Shown: one piece after another, positions 16,877 to 25,611 of the stretch
How positions within the stretch are numbered: position 1 is the stretch's first letter
Layout: every line of letters begins with the position of its first letter
Assembly (NCBI RefSeq): GCF_002583555.1
Contig: NZ_BEGX01000051.1
Span: forward strand, 1 to 42,276
From: Pseudonocardia sp. N23
Lineage (GTDB): Bacteria > Actinomycetota > Actinomycetes > Mycobacteriales > Pseudonocardiaceae
Direction: 5' to 3'
DNA: 42,276 nt
Made by a program: the position numbers and the translations under genes
Notes under the pieces: generated by a model
The model's database searches: none
What the model was told of the DNA's origin: nothing
Seen by the model: the letters and a program-made list of their open reading frames with translations, nothing else

Positions 16877-18484
16877 ATGACCGCGCTCGACCTGCACGTG
16901 AGCCCGCTGGGCCGCGTCGAGGGTGACCTCGACGTACGAGTGACCATCGAGGACGGCGTCGTCACGTCGGCCTGGACCGAAGCCGCGATGTTCCGCGGAT
17001 TCGAGATCATCCTGCGGGGCAAGGACCCACAGGCCGGGCTCATCGTCTGTCCCCGCATCTGCGGGATCTGCGGCGGTAGTCACCTGTACAAGTCGGCGTA
17101 CGCGCTCGACACCGCGTGGCGCACACACATGCCGCACAACGCCACGCTGATCCGCAACATCTGCCAGGCGATGGAGACCCTGCAGTCGATCCCACGCTAC
17201 TTCTACGCGCTCTTCGCGATCGACCTCACCAACAAGAACTACGCCAAGTCGACGATGTACGCCGAGGCCGTCCGCCGGTTCGCGCCGTACGTCGGAACCA
17301 GCTACCAGCCCGGCGTGGTGCTGTCGGCCAAGCCGGTCGAGGTCTACGCCATCTTCGGCGGCCAGTGGCCGCACTCCAGCTTCATGGTCCCCGGTGGTGT
17401 GATGTGCGCCCCGACGCTGGCCGACGTCACCCGTTCGATCGCGATCCTCGAGCACTGGAAGGACAACTGGCTCGAGAAGCACTGGCTCGGCTGCTCGGTC
17501 GACCGGTGGCTCGCCAACAAGACCTGGGAGGACGTACTCGCCTGGGTCGACGAGAACGAGTCGCACTACAACAGCGACTGCGGGTTCTTCATCCGCTACT
17601 GCCTCGACGTCGGCCTGGACAAGTACGGCCGCGGCGTCGGCAACTTCCTGGCGACCGGGACCTACTTCGAGCCGTCCATGTACGAGAACCCGACGATCGA
17701 CGGCCGCAACGCCGCGTTGATCGGACGGCAGGGCGTGTACGCCGACGGCCAGTGGCACGATTTCGACCAGGCCAGGGTCACCGAGGACGTCACGCACTCG
17801 TTCTACGAGGGCACCGGCTCGCTGCACCCCTTCGAGGGCGAGACGAACCCGATCGACCCCGCGGACGGTGCGAAGCAGGGCAAGTACAGCTGGGCCAAGT
17901 CGCCCCGCTACGACGTTCCGGGCCGGGGCTACATCCCGCTCGAGGCCGGCCCGCTCGCCCGCCGGATGGCGGCAGGCGGTCCCGGTGCCGCGGCGCACCA
18001 GGACAATGACGGTCTGTTCGTCGACATGGTGGGCAAGATCGGTGCGAGCGTGTTCGTGCGGCAGCTGGCCCGCATGCACGAGGCGCCCAAGTACTACAAG
18101 TGGGCGCGGCAGTGGCTCGACCAGATCGACCTCAAGGAGAGCTTCTACACCAAGCCCGTCGAGCACGCCGACGGCAAGGGCTTCGGCTCCACCGAGGCCG
18201 CCCGCGGCTCGTTGTCCGACTGGATCGTCATCGAGGACAACAAGATCAAGAACTACCAGGTGGTCACCCCGACGGCATGGAACATCGGCCCCCGGGACGG
18301 CGCCGAGGTCCTCGGCCCGATCGAACAGGCGCTGGTCGGCTCACCGATCATCGACCCCGAGGACCCTGTCGAGCTGGGGCACGTCGCACGCAGCTTCGAC
18401 TCCTGCCTGGTGTGCACGGTGCACGCCTACGACGGCAAGTCGGGCCGGGAACTCTCCAAGTTCGTGATCAACGGAATGGTGTGA
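16877..18484 (+). CDS. hhyL: Group 1h NiFe hydrogenase large subunit
   Basis: The catalytic subunit carries the Ni-Fe(CN)2CO site that splits hydrogen. The 535-residue protein has the L1 motif RICGICGGSH (C62, C65) and the C-terminal motif DSCLVCTVH (C510, C513, H516), where Ser replaces the commoner Pro. A 19-residue tail after H516 is the peptide normally removed by the maturation protease, whose gene follows. RVEG near residue 13-16 is the conserved Glu region. Enzymes of this group oxidise hydrogen at atmospheric concentrations with high affinity and oxygen tolerance; that property is inferred here. The stop overlaps the protease GTG (GTGA). Confidence 0.95.
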   Translation: MTALDLHVSPLGRVEGDLDVRVTIEDGVVTSAWTEAAMFRGFEIILRGKDPQAGLIVCPRICGICGGSHLYKSAYALDTAWRTHMPHNATLIRNICQAMETLQSIPRYFYALFAIDLTNKNYAKSTMYAEAVRRFAPYVGTSYQPGVVLSAKPVEVYAIFGGQWPHSSFMVPGGVMCAPTLADVTRSIAILEHWKDNWLEKHWLGCSVDRWLANKTWEDVLAWVDENESHYNSDCGFFIRYCLDVGLDKYGRGVGNFLATGTYFEPSMYENPTIDGRNAALIGRQGVYADGQWHDFDQARVTEDVTHSFYEGTGSLHPFEGETNPIDPADGAKQGKYSWAKSPRYDVPGRGYIPLEAGPLARRMAAGGPGAAAHQDNDGLFVDMVGKIGASVFVRQLARMHEAPKYYKWARQWLDQIDLKESFYTKPVEHADGKGFGSTEAARGSLSDWIVIEDNKIKNYQVVTPTAWNIGPRDGAEVLGPIEQALVGSPIIDPEDPVELGHVARSFDSCLVCTVHAYDGKSGRELSKFVINGMV

Positions 18485-19341
18485 TCCCGACGTCCGCAGA
18501 ACAGCACGTCACCGAGGCGGCTTCCGCCGTCGACATCGAGCCACCCGGATGTGCGGTGCTCGTCGTCGGTTGCGGGAACCTCCTGCGGGGTGACGACGGG
18601 CTGGGGCCGGTGCTCGTGCGGCACCTCTGGGAGCGCGGCGTTCCGTCGGGCGCCAAGCTCGTCGACGGCGGTACGGCCGGGATGGACGTCGCATTCCAGA
18701 TGCGTGGCGCCGAGCGCGTCGTGATCGTCGACGCCGCGGCCACCGGCTCTGCGCCGGGCACCCTGTTCCGGGTGCCCGGCGCAGAGCTGGAGGAGCTGCC
18801 TCCGCTGCAGGGCCTGCACACCCACTCGTTCCGGTGGGACCATGCGATCGCGTTCGCGCGCTGGGCCCTCGGCCGCGACTGCCCCACCGACATCACCGTC
18901 TTCCTCGTCGAGGTCGCCGACGTCGCGCTCGGGACCGAACTGTCCGAAACCGCAACAGCCGCGCTGGAGCAGGTGATCGAGATCGTCGAACGCGAGTACC
19001 TGGCCCCGCTGCGGCCCGAACCCGACACGGGCGACGCCACGGTCGAGTTCACCGCAGACGGCTATCTGCGGCTGGACGCGGAGCTCGCCGCGGCACGGTT
19101 CCCGTCCGACGCCGCGGTGGCCGCGGTCCGCGACGGCCAGTTCTGGCTCATCCCGCTGCGCGGTCCGCGCAGCGGCGGCCTCCTGCTCAAGCAGCGGAAC
19201 CCGGCGGGCGATCGCTCCGTGCTGGTTCGGGAGATGCTCGGTGACCAGGGCCTGGGCGACCAGGTGCCGATCGGCCGCCGGACCGCCCACTGGGACGACG
19301 AGCAGGCAGCGCTGCGCATTCCGTTGGAGCGGGGGTCGTGA
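18481..19341 (+). CDS. Hydrogenase maturation protease with C-terminal extension
   Basis: Residues about 22-175 form a HyaD/HupD-type nickel-dependent endopeptidase that trims the large-subunit tail. The motif GCGNLLRGDDGLG (30-42) holds acidic residue D39. D62 (VDGGTAG) and H113 or H115 (LHTHSF) match the three metal-binding positions of the family. Usual relatives end near residue 160-180, but this protein runs to 286. The extra 100 residues look like a folded beta-rich domain (FWLIPLRGP, then SGGLLLKQRNP) with no family I recognise. The GTG start overlaps the hhyL stop by 4 nt, so the protease is coupled to its probable substrate. Confidence 0.9.
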   Translation: MIPTSAEQHVTEAASAVDIEPPGCAVLVVGCGNLLRGDDGLGPVLVRHLWERGVPSGAKLVDGGTAGMDVAFQMRGAERVVIVDAAATGSAPGTLFRVPGAELEELPPLQGLHTHSFRWDHAIAFARWALGRDCPTDITVFLVEVADVALGTELSETATAALEQVIEIVEREYLAPLRPEPDTGDATVEFTADGYLRLDAELAAARFPSDAAVAAVRDGQFWLIPLRGPRSGGLLLKQRNPAGDRSVLVREMLGDQGLGDQVPIGRRTAHWDDEQAALRIPLERGS

Positions 19342-19347
19342 TCCGCT

Positions 19348-19551
19348 GTGCCCCCCGACGAGGCGGAGGAAGTACAGGTACTGGTCGTGCCCGAGCACGG
19401 ACGGTGGGCCGTGGAGATCGTCGTCGTCTTCAAGGACGGGATCGTCCGTGAACGGATCGACACCTATCCGACCGAGGCTCGCGCGCAGATCTCGGCCAGC
19501 CTGATCAAGCGCGCCGCCGAACGAGACCTTCGAGGACCGTTGAATGGCTGA
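19348..19551 (+). CDS. Small conserved-looking protein of the hydrogenase operon
   Basis: The 67-residue protein has natural composition: an acidic start, two predicted strands (VQVLVVPEHGRWAVEIVVVF) and a C-terminal helix (EARAQISASLIKRAAERDL). It starts with GTG 6 nt after the protease stop and overlaps the next gene by 8 nt, so it lies firmly inside the operon. No family was recognised. It has no cysteines, metal motifs or membrane segment. Confidence 0.75.
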   Translation: MPPDEAEEVQVLVVPEHGRWAVEIVVVFKDGIVRERIDTYPTEARAQISASLIKRAAERDLRGPLNG

Positions 19552-20842
19552 TGCACTGACCGCGCCGTCCCCCACCACCACACCGCTCGACACATCGATC
19601 TCCACCGTCCGGCCGCAACCGCTCGGTGCCTTCCCGCTCCCGCTGGGCTACCTGCTCGTCCCGGGTGGGGACGAGAACGATGCCGCCCGCCGCGAGCTGG
19701 TTGCCGGGCGGCTGCCGGACCGCTGGCCGGCGGCGTTGCGTGCCCACGAGCTCAGTCTGGCCGGCAACCGGGACGGCGCGCTCGCCGCGCTGGACGTCGA
19801 CGGCCCCGGAGACGCTTTGACGCGGTATAACCGCTTCGTCCTCGACCCGGACGCCGCCGACCCCGACGCGCTGCGCGCCGAGCTCGGCGCACTCGGCCCG
19901 CTCGTCGATCTGGTGCAGTTCGTACTCGGCCGCAGCGACGTGCCCCCCGCCGTCGGATCGCTCGACGGCGAGCTGGCGGCCATGGTGCTGTCCGCCCAGG
20001 CCACCGCAGCGCTCGGCACGGGCGACGACGCGGCCGCCGTCGCACTACTGGACCGGGCCGTCGCGTCCGCAGAACCGGTGTCGCCGCCACTGGCCGGCCT
20101 GCTCCACGGGGCGGCGGGCTCGATCCTGCGCGATCGGGACAACCAGGCCTGCGTCGAACGGTTCGAACGCGCGCTGAAGCTGCTCGCCGACGCATCAGAC
20201 CTGCGCATCGGTCGGGCGGAGATCCACCTCGGCCTCGCCGGTGCCCTGCACGACCAGGCCCGGGATCGTCCCGAGCTGCTCGCCGCGACGATCCCGCACT
20301 ACCACTCCACCCTCCAGCTGGTGCAGAGCGAGGAGGCCCCGACCACCTGGGCAGCGGCCCACGCGGGACTGGCGACCGCCTACCTGACCATGCCCATGAC
20401 CGAGGCATCCGGCCAGCTGCGACTGGGCATCGCCGCCCAGTCGCTGCGGTCGGCGCTCACGGTCTACACCCGCGAGGACCATCCGGCGGAATGGGCGAGC
20501 CTGCAGCTGAACCTCGCCAACTCCCTCGTCTACACCCCGTCGAAGCACCAGGCCGAGAACCTCGTCGAGGCCGTCGAGCTCTACGAGGGCGTGCTGCAGA
20601 CCCGCGACCGGGACACCGACCCGCTCGGCCGGGCCCGCGTCCTCGCGAACCAGGGCAATGTGCTGGCGCACCTCGGCATGTTCGACGATGCCAAGGCGCG
20701 GCTGTACGAGGCGCGCTTCCTCTTCGAGGAGCACACCGACGAGGAGTCGGTGCGCGCCGTGCGCGGTGTCCTGGACGAGATCGCCCGTGAGGCCGCGCTC
20801 GCGCGCACCGCCGATCGATCTGCCGACCGCCCGCAGGACTGA
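19544..20842 (+). CDS. TPR-repeat protein of the hydrogenase operon
   Basis: The 432-residue protein consists largely of helical pairs with tetratricopeptide spacing (for example AAVALLDRAVASAEP, ACVERFERALKLLADAS, LQLNLANSLVYT, RVLANQGNVLAHLGMFDDAK). Such repeats normally scaffold protein-protein contacts. The N-terminal 40 residues are Pro/Thr-rich and probably flexible. There is no signal peptide. Its position among maturation genes suggests a scaffold for hydrogenase assembly or for docking partner proteins, which is inference. It overlaps the previous gene by 8 nt and precedes the NifU-Rieske gene by 13 nt. Confidence 0.85.
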   Translation: MADALTAPSPTTTPLDTSISTVRPQPLGAFPLPLGYLLVPGGDENDAARRELVAGRLPDRWPAALRAHELSLAGNRDGALAALDVDGPGDALTRYNRFVLDPDAADPDALRAELGALGPLVDLVQFVLGRSDVPPAVGSLDGELAAMVLSAQATAALGTGDDAAAVALLDRAVASAEPVSPPLAGLLHGAAGSILRDRDNQACVERFERALKLLADASDLRIGRAEIHLGLAGALHDQARDRPELLAATIPHYHSTLQLVQSEEAPTTWAAAHAGLATAYLTMPMTEASGQLRLGIAAQSLRSALTVYTREDHPAEWASLQLNLANSLVYTPSKHQAENLVEAVELYEGVLQTRDRDTDPLGRARVLANQGNVLAHLGMFDDAKARLYEARFLFEEHTDEESVRAVRGVLDEIAREAALARTADRSADRPQD

Positions 20843-20855
20843 CGAGGAGACGACC

Positions 20856-21794
20856 ATGTCGACGACCGTCGCCGAGACATCGGCGGACACCACCACTGCA
20901 CCGAACGCGACGCCGACCGCCGCGACCGGGGCCGACCCCACCTTCGAGGAGCTGGCCGGCCGCGTCGACCGGGCGGTGAGCGCGCTCGCGGAGCTGGAGC
21001 CTGCGGCCAGGTCCGTCGCCGAGGAGCTCAAGGCCGCGGTGGAGGCCGTTCACCGGGCGGGTCTGGTGACGATCGTGCGCCGGATGAAGGCCGACGACGG
21101 GGCCCGGCCGGTGCTGTTCGACCTGGTCGACGACCCGGTCGTGCACCTGCTGTTGTCCCTGCACGAGATCGTGCGGCCGGACCCCATGACGCTGGGGAAC
21201 CGGGTGCTGGTCGAGGTGCGCCCGCAGCTGCAGAGCCACGGCGGCGACGTCACGCTCGTCCGCATCGAGGACGGCACCGCGTTCGTCCGGCTCTCCGGCG
21301 CCTGCAACGGGTGCTCCATGTCCTCGGTGACCCTGCGCAACCTCGTCGAGAGCGCCATGATCGAGGGCGTGCCGTCCGTCACGGCGGTGGAGGTGCTGCC
21401 CAACGAGCCCTCCCCGACGCTGATCCCGGTCGACGCACTGTGGGTCGGGCCCGACCCGGCGAAGGAGGGCTGGGTGCGCGCCGCGAGCGCGGACGCCATA
21501 CCGGACGGCGCCATCAGCCGGTTCGACCTCACCTCGGAGTCCGGCGCGGAGGCGCAGGTGATCGTGGTGAATCTCGACCAGCGGCTCACCGCGTACCGCA
21601 ACGAGTGCGCGCACGAGGGCCTGCCGCTCGACGATGCGCTGATCGATACCGCAGGTGGGACCTTGACCTGCCCGTGGCACGGGTTCTGCTACGACGCGAC
21701 ATCGGGTGAGTGCCTCTCCTCTCCTGGCGCCCAGCTCGAGCAGCTGCCCATGCGGGTGGACGATGATCAGGTGTGGATCCGGGTCGGGACATGA
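20856..21794 (+). CDS. hhyE: NifU-like / Rieske fusion iron-sulfur protein (HhyE-like)
   Basis: The 312-residue protein joins a NifU C-terminal-type domain (about 105-182; C150 and C153 in GACNGCSMSS) to a Rieske [2Fe-2S] domain (about 205-310; C251-x-H253 and C272-x-x-H275 in CPWHGFCYD). A flexible Thr/Ala-rich N-terminus precedes them. Proteins of this architecture accompany high-affinity actinobacterial hydrogenases and are proposed to carry electrons from the hydrogenase toward the quinone pool. GAGGAG lies 8 nt before the ATG. No membrane segment is visible, so it should be soluble or peripheral. The symbol follows mycobacterial usage by analogy. Confidence 0.88.
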   Translation: MSTTVAETSADTTTAPNATPTAATGADPTFEELAGRVDRAVSALAELEPAARSVAEELKAAVEAVHRAGLVTIVRRMKADDGARPVLFDLVDDPVVHLLLSLHEIVRPDPMTLGNRVLVEVRPQLQSHGGDVTLVRIEDGTAFVRLSGACNGCSMSSVTLRNLVESAMIEGVPSVTAVEVLPNEPSPTLIPVDALWVGPDPAKEGWVRAASADAIPDGAISRFDLTSESGAEAQVIVVNLDQRLTAYRNECAHEGLPLDDALIDTAGGTLTCPWHGFCYDATSGECLSSPGAQLEQLPMRVDDDQVWIRVGT

Positions 21795-22984
21795 GCCGGT
21801 TGACCGTCCGGCACAACGTCGGCGGCAGACCCGCACGGCTCGACCCCGAGCCCGGGGTCAGCCTTGCCGACGGCTGGAAGCCGGAGACTTGGCTCGGCGC
21901 ACCGGCGACGGGTGGGCTCGCGCTGCCGCAGGCGGCGCCGTCGATGGCGTGGATGTACTCGCCGCGTGCGGTCTTCCTCGATGCGGACCATTTGATCGTC
22001 GCCGACTCCGGCAACCACCGCCTGCTGATCTGGCACGGTGTCCCCGACACCGACGAACAGCCGGCCGACGTCGTGCTCGGGCAGCCGGACGGCACGACCG
22101 AGGGACCCGCTGCAGGCGGGCGGGGCCCGGAGCGCGGGATGCACCTCCCCACCGGCGTGCTGGTGCACGACGGGCGGCTGGTCGTAGCCGATGCCTGGCA
22201 TCACCGCATCCTCGTCTGGGACGAGGTGCCCCGGACCGACGACGTGGCACCGGACATGGTGCTCGGGCAGCCGGACGCAGGCTCCGTCGAGCCGAACGGG
22301 GGCAGCACCTGCTCGGCGTCGTCCCTGTACTGGCCGTTCGGGATCGCCATGGTCGGCGACCGGTTCTGGATCGCCGACACCGGCAACCGGCGCGTGCTCG
22401 GCTGGGACGGCGGGCTGCCGGAGCCGGGCCGCCCGGCCGACGTGCTGCTCGGCCAGCCCGACCCCGCGGCGCGCGACGAGAACCGCGGCGCGGCGGCGGG
22501 AGCCGCGAGCTTCCGCTGGCCGCACGACATCGCCGGACGCGATGATCTGCTGCTCGTCGCGGACGCCGGCAACCACCGGCTCCTCGGCTGGTCGCCCCTG
22601 CCCGACACCGACGCTCCTGCGACGTTCGTGCTCGGCCAGAGCGGGTTCGACGGCGCCGACGAGTGGCCGTACGGGCCGCACACCAACGAGCGCTTCCGGT
22701 TCCCCTACGCGGTCGGCCTCGACGGGACGCCCGGTGTGGACGAGCGGCTGGCAGTCGCCGACACGGCCAACAACCGGGTGCTGCTCTGGGACGGCGTGCC
22801 CTCCGATGGTCGCGGCGCCGACCACGTGCTGGCACAGCCGACGTTCGCGACCAACGGGGAGAACCGGTGGACCGCGGTCGAGCACGACACACTCTGCTGG
22901 CCGTACGGGTTGTCGCTGAACGGCGACCGCCTCGCCGTGTCCGACTCCGGGAACAACCGCGTCGTGATCTGGCGGCGGCACTGA
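21791..22984 (+). CDS. NHL-repeat beta-propeller protein
   Basis: The 397-residue protein has about six repeats with the NHL signature, such as LIVADSGNHRLLIWHGVP, LLVADAGNHRLLGW and LAVADTANNRVLLWDGVP. They are separated by segments with VLGQPD. This predicts a six-bladed propeller, a common platform for protein or ligand binding. No signal peptide is seen, so it is probably cytoplasmic. ATGA overlaps the end of the NifU-Rieske gene. Its role in hydrogenase biology is unknown; a docking or assembly function is inferred only from the operon. Confidence 0.85.
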   Translation: MSRLTVRHNVGGRPARLDPEPGVSLADGWKPETWLGAPATGGLALPQAAPSMAWMYSPRAVFLDADHLIVADSGNHRLLIWHGVPDTDEQPADVVLGQPDGTTEGPAAGGRGPERGMHLPTGVLVHDGRLVVADAWHHRILVWDEVPRTDDVAPDMVLGQPDAGSVEPNGGSTCSASSLYWPFGIAMVGDRFWIADTGNRRVLGWDGGLPEPGRPADVLLGQPDPAARDENRGAAAGAASFRWPHDIAGRDDLLLVADAGNHRLLGWSPLPDTDAPATFVLGQSGFDGADEWPYGPHTNERFRFPYAVGLDGTPGVDERLAVADTANNRVLLWDGVPSDGRGADHVLAQPTFATNGENRWTAVEHDTLCWPYGLSLNGDRLAVSDSGNNRVVIWRRH

Positions 22985-25353
22985 TGGACGCCACCGCTGT
23001 GGAACTCGCACCGACGCGCCGCCGGTTCACCGTCACCGGGGTGGTCCAGGGCGTGGGCTTCCGCCCGTTCGTCCACCGGCTCGCCAGCGAGCTTCGCCTC
23101 GGGGGGCTGGTCGGCAACGACTCCGCCGCCGTGTTCATCGAGGTCCAGGGTGCGGCCCCGACGATCGACGAGTTCGTCCGGCGGCTGCGCGACGAGGCGC
23201 CGCCCCTCGCCGCGATCGCCGATGTCGGTTGGGCGGACGTACCGCCGGAGCCGGATCGCGATGCGCCCTTCCGGATCGTCGCGAGCCGGGCGGGCGACGG
23301 CGCGGCGACCGCCGTCCCGGCGGACGTCGCGGTGTGCGACGACTGTCTGCGCGAGCTGTTCGACCCCGTCGATCGCCGCCATCGGCACCCGTTCATCACG
23401 TGCACCAACTGCGGCCCGCGGTTCACCATCATCCGGGCACTCCCTTATGACAGGCCCGACACCACGATGGCCGACTTCGAGCTGTGCCACCGCTGCGCCG
23501 CCGAGTACCACGATCCCGCCGACCGGCGCTTCCACGCGCAGCCCGTCGCGTGCCCCGACTGCGGGCCCTCCCTGTGGTTCACCGACGGACAAGGGCCAGC
23601 CGAGGGACGAGACCGGGTCACCGGCGCCGACGCTGCGCTCGCCTCGGCCCAGCGCGCGATCGGCTCCGGCCGCGTGGTGGCGGTCAAGGGTATCGGCGGC
23701 TACCACCTTGCCTGTGCCGCGCACGACGAGTCCGCGGTGGCGGACCTGCGCTCCCGCAAGGCCCGCGGTGGCAAGCCGTTCGCCGTGCTGGTCCGCGACC
23801 TCGACGTCGCCCGCCGGTACGCCGAGATCGACTCCGCGGAGGCGGCGGTGCTGTGCTCGCCCGCCCGCCCTGTGGTGCTCGTGCGCCGCCGGCGCGGCGC
23901 GCCGGTGGCCCACGGCGTCGCACCTGGCAGTCCGCTGCTCGGGATCGTGCTGCCGTACTCGCCGTTGCACCACCTCCTACTTGCCCCGGTGCCCGGCGCC
24001 GACGCTCCCGCCCCGGAGGCGGTCGTGCTGACCAGCGCGAACCGTTCGGACGAGCCGATCTGCTTCACCACCGAGGACGCGGCGAACCGCTTGCCCGCGC
24101 TGTGCGACGGAGTGCTCGACCACGACCGGCCGATCCACGTCCCGTGCGACGACTCGGTCGTGCGGGTGGTCGACGGCCACGAACTGCCGATCCGCCGCTC
24201 GCGCGGCTATGCCCCGCTGCCGGTCGACCTGCGGCTCGACGGGCCCCCCGTGCTCGCGGTCGGCGCCGAGCTGAAGAACACCTTCTGCCTCACCGACGGG
24301 CGGCGGGCGTTCTGCTCGGCCCACGTCGGGGACATGGGCACGCTGGAGACGCTGCAGGCGTTCGAGCGGTCCGTCGCCCAGCTCTGCGATCTCCGGGGCG
24401 CGCCCGCGCGGCTCGTCGCCGACCTGCACCCCTCGTACCTGACCAGCGCCTGGGCCGAGCGCCACGCCGGCGACCGCCCGCTGGACCTCGTCCAGCACCA
24501 CCACGCGCACATCGTGTCCCTGCTCGCCGAGCACGGGCGGCTCGGCGTCCCGATCATCGGCGTCGCGTTCGACGGCACCGGCTACGGCAACGACGCGACC
24601 GTGTGGGGCGGCGAGATACTCGTACTGGGCAGCGACAGCCACCGGTTCGTCCGCGCCGGGCACCTCGCAGCGGTCCCGCTGCCCGGCGGGGACCACGCCG
24701 TGCGCAATCCTTGGCTGATGGCGCTGTCCCACGCGAGAGCAGCCGGCGTCGAGTGGACCGACGACCTGGCGCCGGTCCGTGCCGCCGTGCCCGCGGAGCT
24801 CGCCGCGCTGCGATCGCAGCTCGACACGGGAGTGGGATGCGTCCCCACCACGAGCATGGGGCGACTGTTCGACGCCGTCGCGTCGCTGCTCGACGTCCGC
24901 CACCGGACCGGCTACGAGGGCCAGGCCGCCATCGAGCTGGAGGTACTGGCCGCCGAGGCGGACGACCTCGCCGTGGACGTGGCGTGGCCGAGCCTGGCCG
25001 TCCACGCCGACGGCTCGATCGATGCGGCCCCGCTCGTGCGGGACACGGTCAGGGCGCTGCGCGCCGGACTCGCGCCTGCGCAGCTCGCCAGAGCGTTCCA
25101 CGTCGCCGTGGCGGCCGCGGTCGTGACGGTGGTCGGCCAGGTGGGCGGGACCGTGCGCACGGTGGGCCTCAGCGGCGGGGTCTTCCAGAACGTACTGCTG
25201 CTGCAGGAATGCCGTCGGCGCCTGGCAGCGGCCGGGTACGAGGTACTGACCCACCGTCTGGTGCCCCCCAACGACGGCGGCCTGGCGCTCGGACAAGCTG
25301 CGGTGTCGGTGCTGGCGGCGACAGCCGATCCGGCGTCGGATCAGGAGGGTTGA
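22984..25353 (+). CDS. hypF: Hydrogenase maturation carbamoyltransferase HypF
   Basis: HypF makes the carbamoyl group that becomes the cyanide ligands of the Ni-Fe site and loads it on HypE. The 789-residue protein shows all expected modules: acylphosphatase domain (about 14-100, GVVQGVGFRPFVHR), two zinc fingers with C118/C121/C140/C143 and C168/C171/C190/C193, a YrdC-like domain (about 215-400), and a Kae1-like domain with the metal-site HHHAH near residue 504. Its length is normal. The ATG overlaps the previous stop by one base (TGATG), and hypC follows after 3 nt. Confidence 0.97.
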   Translation: MDATAVELAPTRRRFTVTGVVQGVGFRPFVHRLASELRLGGLVGNDSAAVFIEVQGAAPTIDEFVRRLRDEAPPLAAIADVGWADVPPEPDRDAPFRIVASRAGDGAATAVPADVAVCDDCLRELFDPVDRRHRHPFITCTNCGPRFTIIRALPYDRPDTTMADFELCHRCAAEYHDPADRRFHAQPVACPDCGPSLWFTDGQGPAEGRDRVTGADAALASAQRAIGSGRVVAVKGIGGYHLACAAHDESAVADLRSRKARGGKPFAVLVRDLDVARRYAEIDSAEAAVLCSPARPVVLVRRRRGAPVAHGVAPGSPLLGIVLPYSPLHHLLLAPVPGADAPAPEAVVLTSANRSDEPICFTTEDAANRLPALCDGVLDHDRPIHVPCDDSVVRVVDGHELPIRRSRGYAPLPVDLRLDGPPVLAVGAELKNTFCLTDGRRAFCSAHVGDMGTLETLQAFERSVAQLCDLRGAPARLVADLHPSYLTSAWAERHAGDRPLDLVQHHHAHIVSLLAEHGRLGVPIIGVAFDGTGYGNDATVWGGEILVLGSDSHRFVRAGHLAAVPLPGGDHAVRNPWLMALSHARAAGVEWTDDLAPVRAAVPAELAALRSQLDTGVGCVPTTSMGRLFDAVASLLDVRHRTGYEGQAAIELEVLAAEADDLAVDVAWPSLAVHADGSIDAAPLVRDTVRALRAGLAPAQLARAFHVAVAAAVVTVVGQVGGTVRTVGLSGGVFQNVLLLQECRRRLAAAGYEVLTHRLVPPNDGGLALGQAAVSVLAATADPASDQEG

Positions 25354-25356
25354 GCG

Positions 25357-25611
25357 ATGTGTCTGGGAATCCCGGGACGGGTGATGGAGATCTGGGACGA
25401 GGAGTCCGGCGCCCGGATGGCGCGGGTGGAGTTCCCCGGCGAGGTGAAGAGACTCTGCCTGGCCTACCTGCCGGACCTGCAGGTCGGTGAGTACACCATC
25501 GCGCATGCCGGGTTCGCGCTGAGCCGCATCGACGAGGACTCGGCGCGGCTCACGCTCGCGACGATGGCCGAGTACGGCGTCTTCGGCGACGAAGGGGTGG
25601 TTCCGTCATGA
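25357..25611 (+). CDS. hypC: Hydrogenase maturation chaperone HypC, first copy
   Basis: HypC works with HypD to build the Fe(CN)2CO unit and deliver it to the large subunit. The 84-residue protein starts MCLGIPGRVMEI, with the essential C2, and ends in the usual HAGFALSRID-type region. It overlaps the SIS-HypC fusion gene by 4 nt (ATGA). A second hypC lies at 28124. The two share the N-terminus but differ through most of the rest, so they may serve different partners. Confidence 0.95.
   Translation: MCLGIPGRVMEIWDEESGARMARVEFPGEVKRLCLAYLPDLQVGEYTIAHAGFALSRIDEDSARLTLATMAEYGVFGDEGVVPS

Noticed and set aside
15986..18166. 726-codon open frame on the minus strand
   Set aside because: It lies opposite hhyS and hhyL, whose motifs are unmistakable. 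The composition is that of a shadow frame.
23484..25490. 668-codon plus-strand frame overlapping hypF
   Set aside because: Arg/Ala/Pro-rich out-of-frame reading of hypF, which has all its motifs in the other frame.
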